Shown: positions 33,075 through 46,500 of the stretch, piece after piece
Position numbering within the stretch: the stretch's first letter is position 1
Layout of the letters: each line of letters starts with the position of its first letter
Source: Salisapilia sapeloensis
Taxonomy: Eukaryota; Oomycota; Peronosporomycetes; Peronosporales; Salisapiliaceae
Assembly: GCA_023334545.1 (NCBI GenBank)
Contig: JAADVB010000044.1
Span: 1-64,000, forward strand
DNA: 64,000 bases
Direction of reading: 5' to 3'
Notes under the pieces: model-generated
What the model was told of the DNA's origin: nothing
Databases searched by the model: none
What the model saw: the letters and a program-made list of their open reading frames with translations, nothing else
Position numbers and translations under genes: made by a program

Positions 33075-33629
33075 ATGATGCCACGGACTGCGATGGCAGC
33101 GCTGAGGCAGTGTGCTGGACGTCAGTTGGGAGCTAGTGGACCATTATGGAGCTATCAAAGTCGACGATTTGGAACGCATGTTAGTATCATTGGTATGGAG
33201 CATTGTGATTCAATAAGTAGTCGAATTGAGGTGGATTAAAGGTGGTTGTTGGGTATTGCTACTAGGTCTGCATTGGAAGACGGATGATGTGCGGCTACGG
33301 GAAGTGTTTGCAAAATATGGCGAGCTGGAGAAAGGTAGTTTGGGCTAGCATATATTCGGTGGAGTAAAAGTTTATAGTAACGAATACGATAGCTCGCGTG
33401 ATTTCGCCAGAGCACTCATCGACGCATTTGTGGGCTGCACTGACCTACAAGAAGTTTGACGAGGCTTTTGAAGCTGTGGCGGAGATGAATGGGCAGGTGC
33501 GTTACTTCAAAAATATTATTAACTGGTCAAAATGAGATCTGAATGCATACACAGGAGATGGACGGACGCATCCTCCGCGTGAGTATCGTGGACACGACAG
33601 AAGATGACGAGATACCAATCGATCAATAG
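33075..33629 (+). CDS. Small mitochondrial RRM RNA-binding protein
   Basis: Exons are 33075-33192, 33266-33334, 33393-33496 and 33555-33629, giving 121 residues. Residues 1-34 form an Arg-rich, acid-poor presequence (ALRQCAGRQLGA, SYQSRRF), pointing to mitochondria. A single RRM fills the rest: RNP2 is VSIIGL, the helix LREVFAKYGELEKARV, RNP1-like WAALTYKKF, and GRILRVSIVD at the end. RNP1 departs from the consensus, with Trp-Ala-Ala in place of the usual Gly-Phe/Tyr start. Two ATG codons stand in tandem at the start; the first was chosen. It probably binds organellar RNA. Confidence 0.8.
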
Positions 33630-33693
33630 AAAGCAGCACATTACATTCATAGGACAATGCAAAGTGTGTTCAATTTAGCCTGCCATTTGTTGT

Positions 33694-35049
33694 CTACACT
33701 TCCGTTTCTTCAGTAGGTAGACTGCGATTGCTTTTCCACTCTAACAGACTCGGCACGTCGTCTTTCACAAGAGCTAGAAGAATTGACAGCTTCTCATTTG
33801 CACGAGCCGCACCCACGTCTATACGAGTGCAGTTCACAGCAGACCGATCACCACGTCTGGAAGCTAGAGCTGGCATGAGCTCATATGTCTTCTCCTGCAT
33901 CTCCCTCGCTTTCGTAAATTCTTGCGATGAAGTGTAGATGTGCCCTAGCCTACCAAATGCATCTGCTTGCTTTGCAACATCCGACGTGACGGTAGCAATT
34001 GCGCTGCATCGATTCAAGAACTCGATGGACAATTCTTTGTTTTCAAGCTTTTCATAGGCAGTGGCTAGCTCAGCACACGCATCACCTTCACCTTCTGCAT
34101 CCTCTTCTTTCACGCTAGCTTCCAACTAACGCATATAGGAGGAGATAGGTCAGACAGGATGGATGAAAAACGACGTAAGGATGCTTACATAAGCTTCTAG
34201 ATACGGAATAGCACTCGAAGGCTGATGGAGAGCATTGTAGCAGACACCGATCTTGTACTGCGCCCAGGCCGATTTTGATGCGTCCTCTCCTTTCTTGGAT
34301 GTTTCCATCAGTTTGGTGTAGATTGCAATCGCTTGCTCATATAAACGCTTTGTTTCACATGTTTGGGCTTGATCCTGGTAGATCTTCCCTAAGTGAATGT
34401 AAGCTTCGACGCGCAACGGTGCATCATCTTCATGCTCGTACACGATCTCCGCCATGGCGACTCGTTCTTCTAGACAAGCGCATGCTTTATTCAAGTCTCC
34501 AAGGCGGTGATACCCATTGCCCACTTCGCCTAACATTCGTAGCTCTTGTGGCTGGTCTTTCGCCAGCCTCATGACTTCGACACATTTTTCAAGAAAAAAG
34601 ACCATCGTTTTCAAATCATTCTTCTCTCGACAGTAGACCGCCAGGTTTTCATACGCTGATAGTACTTCCATGACTTCACCTTTCCTCTTACAAAGCTCTG
34701 CAGCAACCAAATGATCTCGTAGAAACTCCATCTCCGAGATGTCCATGACTGGACTGGGCAATGTGCTTGCCTCTTCCTTATCAGTCGATGCTGCTGCATC
34801 TTGACGATGGATAAGGTAGAACATGTCGACAAAGGCATGGACATAGCCGTCCATGAGGATCTGTGTACAAAAGTCTTCTTTCACTGCTGCTGGAGATGAA
34901 GTAGGCGGGACAAGAGGTTCGTTAGCAGGTTCGACATGATGTCGGTCTGCCGGACGTTTTAAAGGACCAGGCCGAGCATGTCCAGTCGCTCCTTGCCTCT
35001 GTGCAGAGCGCCCAGCTTTCTTCATCGTGCCTTCCTTTCGTCTATCCAT
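33694..35049 (-). CDS. TPR protein, TTC29-like (probable axonemal)
   Basis: Exons are 35049-34189 and 34125-33694, giving 430 residues. A basic disordered N-terminus is followed by an array of tetratricopeptide repeats (residues about 110-400), such as LGEVGNGYHRLGDLNKACAC, AYIHLGKIYQDQAQ, AQYKIGVCYNALHQPSSAI and LATAYEKLENKELSI. Layout and the segment YFL-like helices before the repeats resemble TTC29, a protein of the sperm and algal axoneme linked to dynein function. The match is by pattern, so TTC29 remains tentative. If correct, it marks a flagellated zoospore stage. Confidence 0.72.
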
Positions 35050-35323
35050 CGCTATGATGATAGTGGTTGCTATGAAGAGATAGGGACGCTTGATGGTAGT
35101 AAATGAATCTGAAACGTCTCGAGGCGGAAATAGGAGGATGATAGAGTATCATGAACAGAGGAAAGAAGAGCAAGTGTCAGCAGTCGAAACGATGTAACGA
35201 ATAGTGCGTAATACAGGCAGAACGGTTCAGTTCGTCTTGTATTTCCCAACTTTGACAGGAAGATGTGCAACTGGCATGATAGGTCTCTTACCACTGCCAA
35301 TCTTCCTGAGTGCATTGTTGAGC

Positions 35324-36386
35324 TTATTCCATCTTGGTATCGCCATCATCGTCCTTGGAACCAGAGATCTCCGCAGCATCAATCTGCACGTGAAAAGAGT
35401 TAGCAAGATAGTTGTGAAGGGGGAAAGTAGATGTCCTACGTAGCGCTGGAGAGCTTCGCCTTCAATTTCCTGGAAAGGCTCGTCGACACCGACGATGGAG
35501 ACCGTGAGGTTCGCCGTCGTGAGATCCTGCTCGCCTTGGAGACAGCCGCTAATAGCCTGAACAGCGTGCTGAATCATCTCTTCCTTGCCAACTACATGTG
35601 AAGACAGTCGAATTAGATTTTCGAGATACAAATGTCGTGATGAGAGTAACAGCTTACGTCCAGAGAAGCTCTCAAAGTGTTTCTCGAGGTAGGTTCGAGC
35701 GGACTGCGATCGTGCACCTATTGCGATGCCTTTGTACTCGTAGTAGTTACCCGACGGGCATGTCTGGTACAAGTGCACTCCTTTTTTCTGTTATTTATAT
35801 AAGTTATAATGTCCGTAAATGCTGTTTGAATAGAAGCTTACGTCAGCTCCAGCAACCAAGAGTCCGACGCCGTACGGACGACGAATGTAAGACTGCGTGC
35901 ACTCCTGTTTCTCTATAAAAGTTCACATGCGACCGATAAATATGCTGCTAGATTCGTCTTTTGCTTGCAAAGAAACGTACTGTCAGCAACATCCGATACG
36001 AGTCGTCCAACCGTGATCGGTGCTCCGTAGACAAACTTGTGGTTTAAGCTCTCCGTTCGCATGAATCTACCAGTAATTTCCACCTCGAGAATTAGCCTCA
36101 AACTAGAAAACGAGTCGCATTCAAAGTACCGAGCAAGCGATCGGGCATCGGCAGTAAGACCAGCAATAGCCATACCCATGTGGTCATCAATTTTAAAGAT
36201 TTTTCGCTGCGGCTCGGCGAGGTCAATGCTCTGACGCTTGATGCCACAGAGCACCACGAGTTTGTCCGAGGTGATGCCAAGGCAGGCGCTGCCCTGCTTC
36301 ATGGCTTCCATGGCGTAATCCACCTGATGGAGCTGTCCCTGTGGACTCCACACCGTCACATCCGTATCGTACTGGTTGCGAAACAT
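35324..36386 (-). CDS. PSMA1: 20S proteasome subunit alpha-1
   Basis: Six exons: 36386-36130, 36066-35981, 35912-35842, 35787-35658, 35591-35440 and 35383-35324, giving 251 residues. It forms part of the outer ring of the 20S core that gates substrate entry. The alpha-type N-terminus [20 protein letters not shown] is intact and specific for alpha-1. Splicing restores [31 protein letters not shown] and [11 protein letters not shown]. The C-terminus is acidic ([13 protein letters not shown]), as in other alpha-1 subunits. It is not a catalytic subunit. It shares a 129-bp spacer with the divergent NAXE gene. Confidence 0.93.
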
Positions 36387-36515
36387 ACTTGTCTCCGTTC
36401 TTCCTCTCGATCTCGTGCTTTTCTGCTTTCCTACGGGGAGATCTTGTAAAAAGTTACGAACAGTTTATAACGTTACCAGTTAGAAACTGCAGCTTCAAGA
36501 ACCAAGTCGAAAGGA

Positions 36516-37440
36516 ATGCGAAGAGTGATGCGAGTATGACGTCTTTCGTTACTTTCTATCTAGGACCTTTTTGTTTATTCATGTTTCTTTTGTTTGGATA
36601 TAGTTCCTTGGTCAGAAAGATGCGCAGAAAGTGGATGAAGAACTCATGTCGGAGAAATTTGGTTTTAGTGTCGATCAGCTGATGGAGTTGGCTGGATTAT
36701 CCGTTGCTTCAGCACTTGCAAAGGAATATCCTTGCTCACAAGTAAATGGAGATGTGGAGAAGAGCTATGCGAATGTACTTGTTGTTGCTGGGCCTGGGAA
36801 TAATGGTGGAGATGCGTTAGTGGCTGCTCGACATTTGAAGCATTTTGGATACTCGCCGGCGATCTTGTATCCGAAGCAGAGCTCCAAGCCTCTTTTCAAA
36901 GGTTTGGTGACGCAATGTAATCAGCTAGAGATTCCGTTCATGGACTCCATGTCGGATGCTGCATCTATCGATACTTCGTACGATGTGATTCTCGACGGTA
37001 TCTTCGGATTCAGCTTTTCTGGAGACATCCGACCACCATTCGACGACGTTGTGAGCAAGATGAAGCAATGCAAGGCGCCTATTGTGTCCATTGACATTCC
37101 TTCTGGATGGCATGTCGAGCAAGGTACAAATCTACAATCTATTACCCCATAAAGAATGCTTCTAGATCTCATCTATGTGATACACAGGGAATGAAAGTGG
37201 TGCTGGACTAGATCCGACGATGCTCGTATCACTCACTGCTCCCAAACTCTGTGCTCAGCATTTCCATGGACCTGGAAAAGCTCACTACATCGGCGGTCGA
37301 TTCGTTCCAAAGTACAAACGTCTCCAAGTTACCATTCTCTTCCTACATGCTAACAATAGTCTACTAGATCCCTCGCGAATGCATTTAATCTGGACATTCC
37401 CACTTACCCAGGCATCGACCAATGCGTTAAAGTGGATTAA
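36516..37440 (+). CDS. NAXE: NAD(P)H-hydrate epimerase
   Basis: Proposed exons are 36516-36533, 36604-37123, 37188-37311 and 37368-37440, giving 244 residues. It converts the R form of damaged, hydrated NAD(P)H to the S form, which a dehydratase then repairs. Family marks are FSVDQLMELAGLSVA, the loop GPGNNGGDALVAARHL, DGIFGFSFSGDIRPPF and SIDIPSGWHVE. The C-terminus GGRFVPKSLANAFNLDIPTYP aligns well with animal NAXE after splicing. The six-codon first exon is the weakest part; a different upstream exon carrying a targeting peptide cannot be excluded. Convergent with FAS, 157 bp away. Confidence 0.85.
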
Positions 37441-37597
37441 GAAACACAAAACAAGAGATGAAAATTGCAAAATCATTTTCGTGATTGGACTTAGTCTTAG
37501 CTCCACCCAAGTTCTAAATCCTGCCCTCATGTCATTTCTTGATACTACTCATGACTTTGTGTATGCCTACTTTGAAAATCAAAAGGATAGATACAAC

Positions 37598-40500
37598 CTA
37601 CAGTTGCGCGACAGCCTGGGACACTGCGTAGTCACCCGAGTGGCTGATGGAAACACTAACGGACGAAAGTCCAAGCTGGCTAAACACTTGCGACGCATGG
37701 CCAGCCAACAGCACGGACGGAGCACCAGACGCTGTCATGAAGATCTCAATCTCACGCAACGGAGCTCCAGCACCCTTCCACACGTTCGGCGTCGAAGGAG
37801 ACGCGTTCGAAATCGCCTTGATAATCGCTTCCTTCGCAGCCCATCGACCAGCAAAGCTGGCAGCAGGGTTCGGAGCGCTGTAGCAGTAGGCAACCTCTTG
37901 GTCCGTAAAGTTGCGACGGATAAAGTCTTCGCGACCATGGAGGTTCTCGAACGTCGCCACGGGTTCGACGTCGACACCGATACCAGAGCCCTTCTCGCCG
38001 AGACCGACGCCAGCAGCAGTCTGCGACAGCGCAGATTCGAGTCCTTCAGACGCTTGACCATCGGCCTTATCGTCCGCCTTCTTTGACGTCGACGCGTGCG
38101 CTTGCTTCGAGTTCTTGTGCTTCTTGGATCTCGAACGCTTGCTCTCGGCAGCCTGGTTGCCACCAAAGTTCCACGATCCTTCAGCAGGGTCGAACTCAGC
38201 ACGAGCCGACGGGTCCAAGTAGACGTTCGACTCTTGCTCGTTCGTGTACGGAGCCGCACCCTTCACCTTAATGAGCGTTCCCTTGCCACTAATGGACTCT
38301 TGCAAGTACGAGTTCATCTTGACAAGACGTTGCTCACGACGTTGCGAGTACTGCGTCAAGTCGTCATTGTCCAGCATCGAGAGCAGGTAGTCCGGGTGGA
38401 CGACCAAGATCTCGCCACCAGCCTGACCGAAGCCGAAGCTCTTCATGACTGCAGCCTTGATACCGTCCGTCTGGATGCTACGGTTCGGGTACGCGAGCAA
38501 GTCGAACTTGCGAAGCGTCTCGCACGTGTTGTCCAAGTTGCGGTTGCCCGGGATCAAACCAGAGTTGAGGATCTGAAGCAGACCGTTGAACATCCAGGAC
38601 GCCGCAGCACCCTTCGGGTGGCCCGTCATGTACTTCTGACAGACGATCGGAAGCACGTTACCACTGCTACGTCCAAGATGCTGCAGTTGCTTCTGCGTGA
38701 CTTCACTTTCGTTACGGTCGTTGGCCTTGGTACCAGTACCGTGGAAGCTGGCGACGCCAATGTCGTCGACCGTCAGGTTCCACGCGCTAAGGGCACCACG
38801 CAACGGCGCGATGTCCATACGGTTCTCGTGGAAGTGTTCACCCCACATGGATTGAGCACTCTGAACCTTGCGCTTCTTCATGTCGTTGAGGAAGGCCAGC
38901 TGCGACTCTGCGTTCGCATCGTCCAGCATCTCCTTCTCACGTTCGTACCAGGACTCGATGCTCGCGAGTTCCGAGTCGAATTGACGACGGCGGAAGTTGA
39001 CATCGAGAAGTGGCGACTTCTTCTCCCCAACGTTCTGCTCGCGAGCAGTCGTGAGGATACCTTGGCCCGGAGCAGGCACAGACCTTCCGTTCTTGTCCGT
39101 CGCCGTGCTCGTAAGTGCCACGACACCGTAGATCGGGCAGCCCATGTCGATCGCAAGTTGCGCATCCATGAGCAGCTGGATACCAGCACCGTGACTCTCC
39201 ATAAAGCCACCACGCGTCGTAGAGCACGGGCGGCACATCTCGGAAGCTTCACGGCCCATGCCGTACTCCTTGACCGAGTCACTCGTGGCCTTCATCTGCG
39301 CGAACTCGTACGATCCTTCCTCACCAAAGTCATCGTATCCGCCGACGATGACGATACGTGCCTTACCAGTCTTAATGGTTTCGACACCAATGTCAACGGA
39401 CTCGGCAGCAGTTGCGCATGCACCGACCGGCGTCTTAATCGGACCGGACGAACTCAGCAGCAGCATGTTCACCCATGCCGGTGCAGTGTTGATGAAACAT
39501 TCCTGCAACGTATCACTCGGAACGCTCTTGCCCATGAATCGGTCTTGATAGATCTTCTTGAAAGAGTTCATGCCACCCATACCACCGCCAGACGTGTTAC
39601 CGACTTCAGACACGTGGACGTACTGGTAGAACTCATACGGATCGGTGATACCAGAAGCGACGAACGCTTCCATCGTCGACACGAGGACGTACAACGTAAG
39701 CGGGTCGACAGACTCGGCCAGGTCCTTGGGGATACCGTAGCGCTCAGCGCTCCAGCCGGTCGGGATCTGACCAGCGACGAAGCGGTTGAAGTCGAGGGCG
39801 CGAGGGATGCTTAGCACCGATCCCTTGCGGAGACGAATCATCCACGTACCATTCTCATCTTCAAAGATATCGACATTGTCTTCTCCGAGCTCCTTGCGGA
39901 ACTGAATGGCTTCTTCACGATCAGCGACTTCCACTGGTGCCATCTTTTTATCGATAGCAACCTGGTGCAAGATCATCTTCTGGTTTGGATCGTAGCCTTC
40001 AAAGAGTTCTGGTTCGATGATACGGATACCAGCGTGGGCTAGTAGCTCCTCTTCGTAACGCTTCTTGATCTCGTGATCCGCCACCGCTTCCTTCGTCTTC
40101 GCATCAACCCACTTGCCATTGTCGTACGTGATGTGACCAGTCAACCACGCAAGTTCGATGCAACCTTCGAGGGAGAATTCACCATACGACTCCATCTCCC
40201 AACGCGTACGTGCGTTACCCCATGGGCCGACTTCACCGTACCCAGCGACGACGACGACCTTGCTCAGGTCGACCATACCATTCAACATCTTTTGCTCCTT
40301 CTTCTCCGCGAGCTTCCCGACACCAGACAGACCTGGGAAGTTACTGCTGTAGTAACTCGATAGGTTCGCTGCCGGCTTGAACTTCTGGTCAGCTTGGCTA
40401 CTGGCGTTCGACATAGCAACAGTCTTCTTCTCGCTTTCCAACGACTGGTGGATCGTAGCACGAAGCTTGGCTGTGTGCATGATGTCTTCACGGATCTGAG

Positions 40501-43500
40501 TGACCTTGTCGTTCAGGTTGTGTACCTGCGCCATGCCACCCGTGAGGTCCGCCCAGATCGGTGCTTCAGCTGCACGATCGACGATCTGCGGGTGGAGAAG
40601 AGCACTCAGGTTGAAGCCCATCTCCGTGGTCGTGAACGTACGCATGCCCATCTTCTCGACAGCAGACGCAACGATGTTGTTTCCAGACATAAGACCAGTG
40701 CCACGCGTCCATCCGATGATGGCACCGACAACCGAGAGCTGGTCTTCCCATCCTTCCGAGTACCACTTGTTCATAAGACTTTCCATACCAAGCTTCGATT
40801 CGGCGTACAGACCGTCGCTACCGAAGTTACCGTGGTTGGGCGACAGCGGCAGGATGGCAAGTGCAGGGCGCGTGAAGATACCGCGCGACTGCTTTGCCGA
40901 GACGACTTCTCCAAGCAGACGTACCGTGTTCGTGAGGAGGATACGGTGAGCAAGCTCCGAGCGACTGTCAATGTCTGAGATTTTGCGACCGAGGTCGGAG
41001 AGTGCACCGAATGGAATGACAAAGTCCAAGTCCAACTTGTGGACGTCGTAGATGTGCGCTACGAGGTTCTTCACATCGACCTTAGAGCCTTGATTGAACG
41101 GTAGGACGATGAGACGACTGCCCTTACTACCATGTTGCTCGTACACCGAGCGGAACACGCCCGTGGACTTAGAGTTGAAGCTACTGGTTGTCACGAAGAC
41201 GGTCGCACCACCTTCCAAGAGCGACTTAACAAGCTCCGCACCGATCGAGTTACGACCGCAGCCAGTTACCAAGGCCACCTTGCCGGCGAAAGAGACACCG
41301 GTCGAGGCCATTTCACGCATGCAAGAGAGGAGCATGCACGTCGATTCGACGTCGTAGAGACGAATAGTCGGGTCGACGTCCGACGGCTTACGGATGTGAA
41401 CATGAGGAAGAACGATTTCCTTGAGGTTCTCGTTCAATCCCGTGCGGAGGTTGGTCGACTTTTCAACAAGCGACTGACGGCGACCGGACTTCTTGTTACG
41501 GCGTCTCAACGACTCACGAAGGGCAGCAAGCTTGGGTCCCTTTGCAGGTTCAACCTCCTTCTTGCTCTCGGCACTCACGGTGTCGTTCTTCGCCGTAGGA
41601 GATTCATCGCCTTCATCGTAGCTGTCATCGTCGCTATCGTCACTGTCGTTGTTGACAGTGCTTTCAAAGCCAACGGCACTTGGCATCTCGACGGCAGCAG
41701 AGGCAGATTCATCGAACGTGTTGAACACTTCCGCCGAACTGTACTCGAGACCACGCGCCAATTCATCAACATAGTCGGTCGAGTCAGCGACACCGACGCG
41801 AGGGATTTCAGCGTAGTCCATCGAACCATCGTCGTGGATGGTCAAGTCTGGCTGCGTCGGGTGGAAGATCTGGACGTTCATCGGACTGTGGTGTAGCCAC
41901 TCCTCCAATTGCTCCACAAGCAACTGGATCGCTTGAGCGTACTCAACGTGTCCTTCTTGCTTCGTCTTGTAGGCAAAGTACTTGGTCGCACGCAACAGCT
42001 CTGGCGTCGCACGGTTGCAAAGGTACGGCTTGAACCATTCGAGAGGAGGCAAAGCCGACTCTTCCGTCACGGTGTCCAGCTTGCTGTTGATCCACTGGGA
42101 CATTTGCTTGAAGTGGTGTCCAACATCCGATGGTAGCGGCAAGCTAGTCTCTTCCTCCGACTTGATAGACGACTGGATCGTACGGAAGTAGAGCTCTAGA
42201 CCGTCTTGGACGGCCCAGTTCCAGTAACTGTCGTACACACGTTCCTTGTTTGCGTCGAAAGCAGACACGATACCGTTTGCGTAGAACTCACCGTGCTCCG
42301 TCATCCATTGGTTGACCGAAGCCTCGACTTCTTCACGCAGATCCACCTCCGTTTCGATCTTCCGGTGAATGTCAAGACTGTCCTTGCCAAGGTAACTATT
42401 CAAGGCAGCAACTTGGTCCGCAATCATAGACTTGAGACGCTTGTCAAAGTCGCTCGGAAGCGCGGCGGGTTGCATCGCTTGCTGCGGCATGCCACCGGCA
42501 GACGCGCCTAGTTTGCTGTAGTATGGGATGTCGATGGCAGCAAACTTGGCGTAGTCATCCGCAACTCCGTCCAACCAGGTCTTGGCTTGACCTTCATCCG
42601 CGAAACGGTTCTTCGGGTTCTGCGTCAACGTATGCAAAAGCACGCTTTCGATACGACCAGCAGGCAAGCAGCGTTCCTTGGACAAATGGTCCTTGATGGC
42701 CGCGAGACCGAAGCCACCAGGCATCTTACCAGCAAACAGCTTGGCCATGAGACCACTGGTAACCTTGCCTGGAGTCTTGTAGTCGCTGAACTTGCCAGCA
42801 AGCTCCGAGATCTTCAGGTCAGCTGTGTCATCCGGTCCAGAGCCGAACTCCTTCTCGAGGTCGCCCAACACTTCGTTCTGAAGCGCAGACTTACCACCAG
42901 ACTGCTCCTTGATGGTCGTCTCGTCCGTAATCTCGCTGAAAGACTTGCTGAGCTTCACGGCTAGAAGCACCTTTAGAGCGTGCTTGGCATCCACAGGCGC
43001 GTCAGTGACAGTCGGCACAGGTGCAGGCGCAGCACCGAATGGCATACCGCCAACAGGACCGCTGGGCATCGCTGGCTTGGCGAGGCTCACACCAGCGAAA
43101 GTGGCGTACGAGTCGACGACAGAGTCCAACCATTCCTTGGCCTCGTTCTCGTTCTTGAGACGAGCCTTCGGGGCCATGAGAAGACCATGGACAAGCACAC
43201 TTTCCATGCGACCAGCGCCAAGACCCTTGGTGTTGGTCAGATACTCCTTCACGTTCGACATGGAGAAGCCACCCGGCATCTTGGCACCAATGCTCTTCGA
43301 CACCATGCCACTGGTCACCTTACCAAGAGACTTATAGCTCGAAAATTTACCAGCCAACTCCTTCAGCGGTGCTTCGCCAGCACCATCAGGGGCACTACCG
43401 AATTCCTTTTCAAGGTCTCCGAGAATTTCATTCTGGACGGCGGATTTACCGGCGCAAAGCGTCTTCACGTCAGAATCAGCAGCAACTTCATTCAGTTCCT

Positions 43501-46500
43501 TGTTGAGCTTTACGGCAAGCAAGACACGGAGGACGTGAAGAGCTGACACCGGGGCATCTTCTGCAGGAGCAGCCGCCGGAGAAGACATGACCGGCATCGG
43601 TGCAGGCGCAGGAGCGGCTTGAGCCGGAGCCGGGGCAGGAGGAGCAGTATCAGCCGTAACCTCTTCCTGGACTTCCTCTTCCTTCGCCTTGGCAGCAGCC
43701 TTCTTGGCCGCAAGCTCACGAGCGTAGTCCGAAGCCGACGGGTACGAGTCCTCTACTTCAAAGTGGACAACGTCGCGGTCACGCTGGTACCACAAGATCT
43801 CACGATTAATGCGAGCGAACTTGACAGCCTGGAGCGTACGCTGGGCCATAGTCGTCAAGGTTGCGGCAGGACCAATTTCAATGAATCGGGAGACACCAGT
43901 GCCACCGGTAGAGAACAGGAGCGCTTGCGTCTTGATCCATTGCACAGGCGATGCGAATTGGTACGCGAGCAACTCGACGACGAGAAGCTGAGCCAATTGT
44001 GCGCGAGACATCATGCTCCACTGCGTTTCATCCAACACTTCGGCAATGTAAGGACTCTTGGTAACGCTGTGGACAAGCTCAAAGTACGACTTTTCAAGCG
44101 TGAACGGCTCAGCGACAAGGTTCGGAATGTACCGGTTGATCAAACGCGGAAGCTGGCGTTCAAGCACATCGGCTTCAAACTTGGAGCGAAGCAGCGATCG
44201 GAAGGCAGGCACGCCTCCAAGAAGCTCTCGCGAGTGGAACGGCACATCGATGCCGGCAAGAGGGATCGTAGCGACGCCACGAGCAACGACGAACGGACGT
44301 CCGGCCTGCTCAGCCTTCTCCTTCTTCGCATGAGCTTGCTCGAGGCTCTCCTTAATGACCTGGTCTACCTCAGCGACGTCTCTGCCCGACTTGAACGCAG
44401 CCAAGCTTAGTGAAAGCGCTTCGAGGTTTGCGTTCGTACCAGCAACGACGTACTGCCTTCCCTGGACGTTAAAGTTCACGACCTGGAGCAGTTTGCCGGA
44501 TGCAGACGAGATGCCGTCCACAAGCTTGTACATCATGTCTTCCGTGAACTTGGGACCAACGCGAGTCGGGTTCGTGGCCATCATACCATAGTCGGATCGA
44601 CCGTTTTCGTCACGCTTGACAGCCTTTTGCATGATAAGTCCACGCAAGAAGACGACTTCGGACACGGCTTCAACGGCAAGAGCACCGGCGAAGGAGCTCA
44701 GACCAGCGTACTCACCAAGCGAGTGACCAGCGAACAAGGCATCGTCCGGAATCAACTGAGCTTCCTCGATCTCAGCGAACGTCGCCTTCTCAAGCAACAC
44801 AAGTGCCGGTTGACTGAACTGCGTCGCGAAGAGCAAACCTTCCGGAGCGGAGAACGTGAAACTTTGCGTGTGCTTATGAATCTCCGGTAGCAGAGGCGCC
44901 ATTTCGCCCGTCTCTGGGTCTTCCACCGTCAGCTTCATGTAGTTCTCACGAATCTGCTTACCACGACGACCACCAAAGTGGATCGTGATGGAAGACGGAT
45001 TCTTGCGGACCATTTCCAAGATCGAAAAGCCGAACTTGGCACGGAGGTGACGGTCACCCTTGTCCCACGTTTCACGAGCAGCCTTGGACTCTTGGTAGCG
45101 GTCCATACCCATGCCAACCTGGGCAGAGCCTTGACCAGTGAAGACGAAGGCAACAGGTGGCTGCTTGATCTCCGCACGAGCACTCACGACGCGTTGACCA
45201 GCTTCGTTCACCACTTCGACAGACATGACCTTCTTGCCGTCGCTCTGTCCGACGTGGCGAACCTGCATGTAGAGCTGGTCGCCAGGGTACACCATACCAT
45301 CAAAGTTGGCGGCATATGAAGACACGGAGCTGTCGTCGTTGCGACCAAACTCCTTCGCAAGTAGAGCACGCACCTTGGTGGCTGTCCACATGCCGTGCAT
45401 GATCGGCTTGCCCTGCGGCAAGTTGGCCAGCGTGGCAGCGTAATCGGAACGATGGATGGGGTTCAGATCGTGCGATGCCACGGCATAGTCGAGAGCCTTG
45501 TTCGGGACGCTGATCGAAAGAGGCGTCTCGACAGTGTTGTAGCCACTTCCGAGAGTAACTTCGTCCTCGATGCTCTTCTTACGGTGCATTAAGAACGCAA
45601 CGACTGGGCTTTCGCTCACGTTTTCACTCTGAACGTCAACGGCAGCAATCTCCACAGCACCCTGCGGCTTTTCAATCGAAGCCGTACCGGTAACAGTGAC
45701 GGAAGACAGCGTCATCATATCGGCGTAGCGCTTGACGGTCGTCGTGTCCAAGACCACAACGTCACCGATCTGAGGTTCATTCGCGTCGTTCTTGAGCTGG
45801 AACCAGCACTTGGACAGGATATTCTTGATCTCGATCTCATCGTGCATCGTAATGCGTTCCACGGACTTGTCGACGGAGAACGTCGAGCTAAAGTCGTCAA
45901 AGTTGCCTCGGATAAGGAACTCACTGCGTAGCTCCACGAGCGGCTCGAGTGTTTCTTCCATCTGCTCGCCAACAACCTTACGCGAAATGGTCGCGATACC
46001 AGACACGATCTTGCCACTCTCGATGATACGCAAGCTCGAGACTTCCGACGAGCTTACGATTTCATCGCCAGGGTAGAACAGTTTGGATGCCTTCTTGTCC
46101 GACAGCAGCTTGTACGAGTGCTTCAAGTGGACCAGATTGAGCAAGTTGCCCTGCACCTCCTTGGTGAAGACAGACTTGATCAGCGGACGCCAGCACAAGA
46201 TGGTCGAGTAATCGGCAGGAGCGGCGACGACATCCGAGCTGAGACCGAGGGATTTATTGTAAGCAATGATATCTTCCTCGGAGATCGTCACTTCATCCGT
46301 GAATGTCGAGAAGATGCTTTCTTCACACGCCTTTTTGCAAGAAGCATCTTCATTACCGTCCTCAGCCACCCAGAAGCGGGCGTAGAAGTCCTTTATCGTC
46401 TCAATAGATGCGGCTTCATTCTCATGGATGGAGCACGTCACCTCTGGAACGTACGTGAAGGATAGTTCCAACGGTACGATCGCCTCGCTAAGAGTCGAGA

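Noticed and set aside
38096..39814. Long plus-strand frame (572 codons) opposite the FAS gene
   Set aside because: It lies wholly antisense to conserved ketosynthase-region coding sequence. It has no recognisable domain and its residues mirror the biased codons of FAS, so it is a shadow frame.
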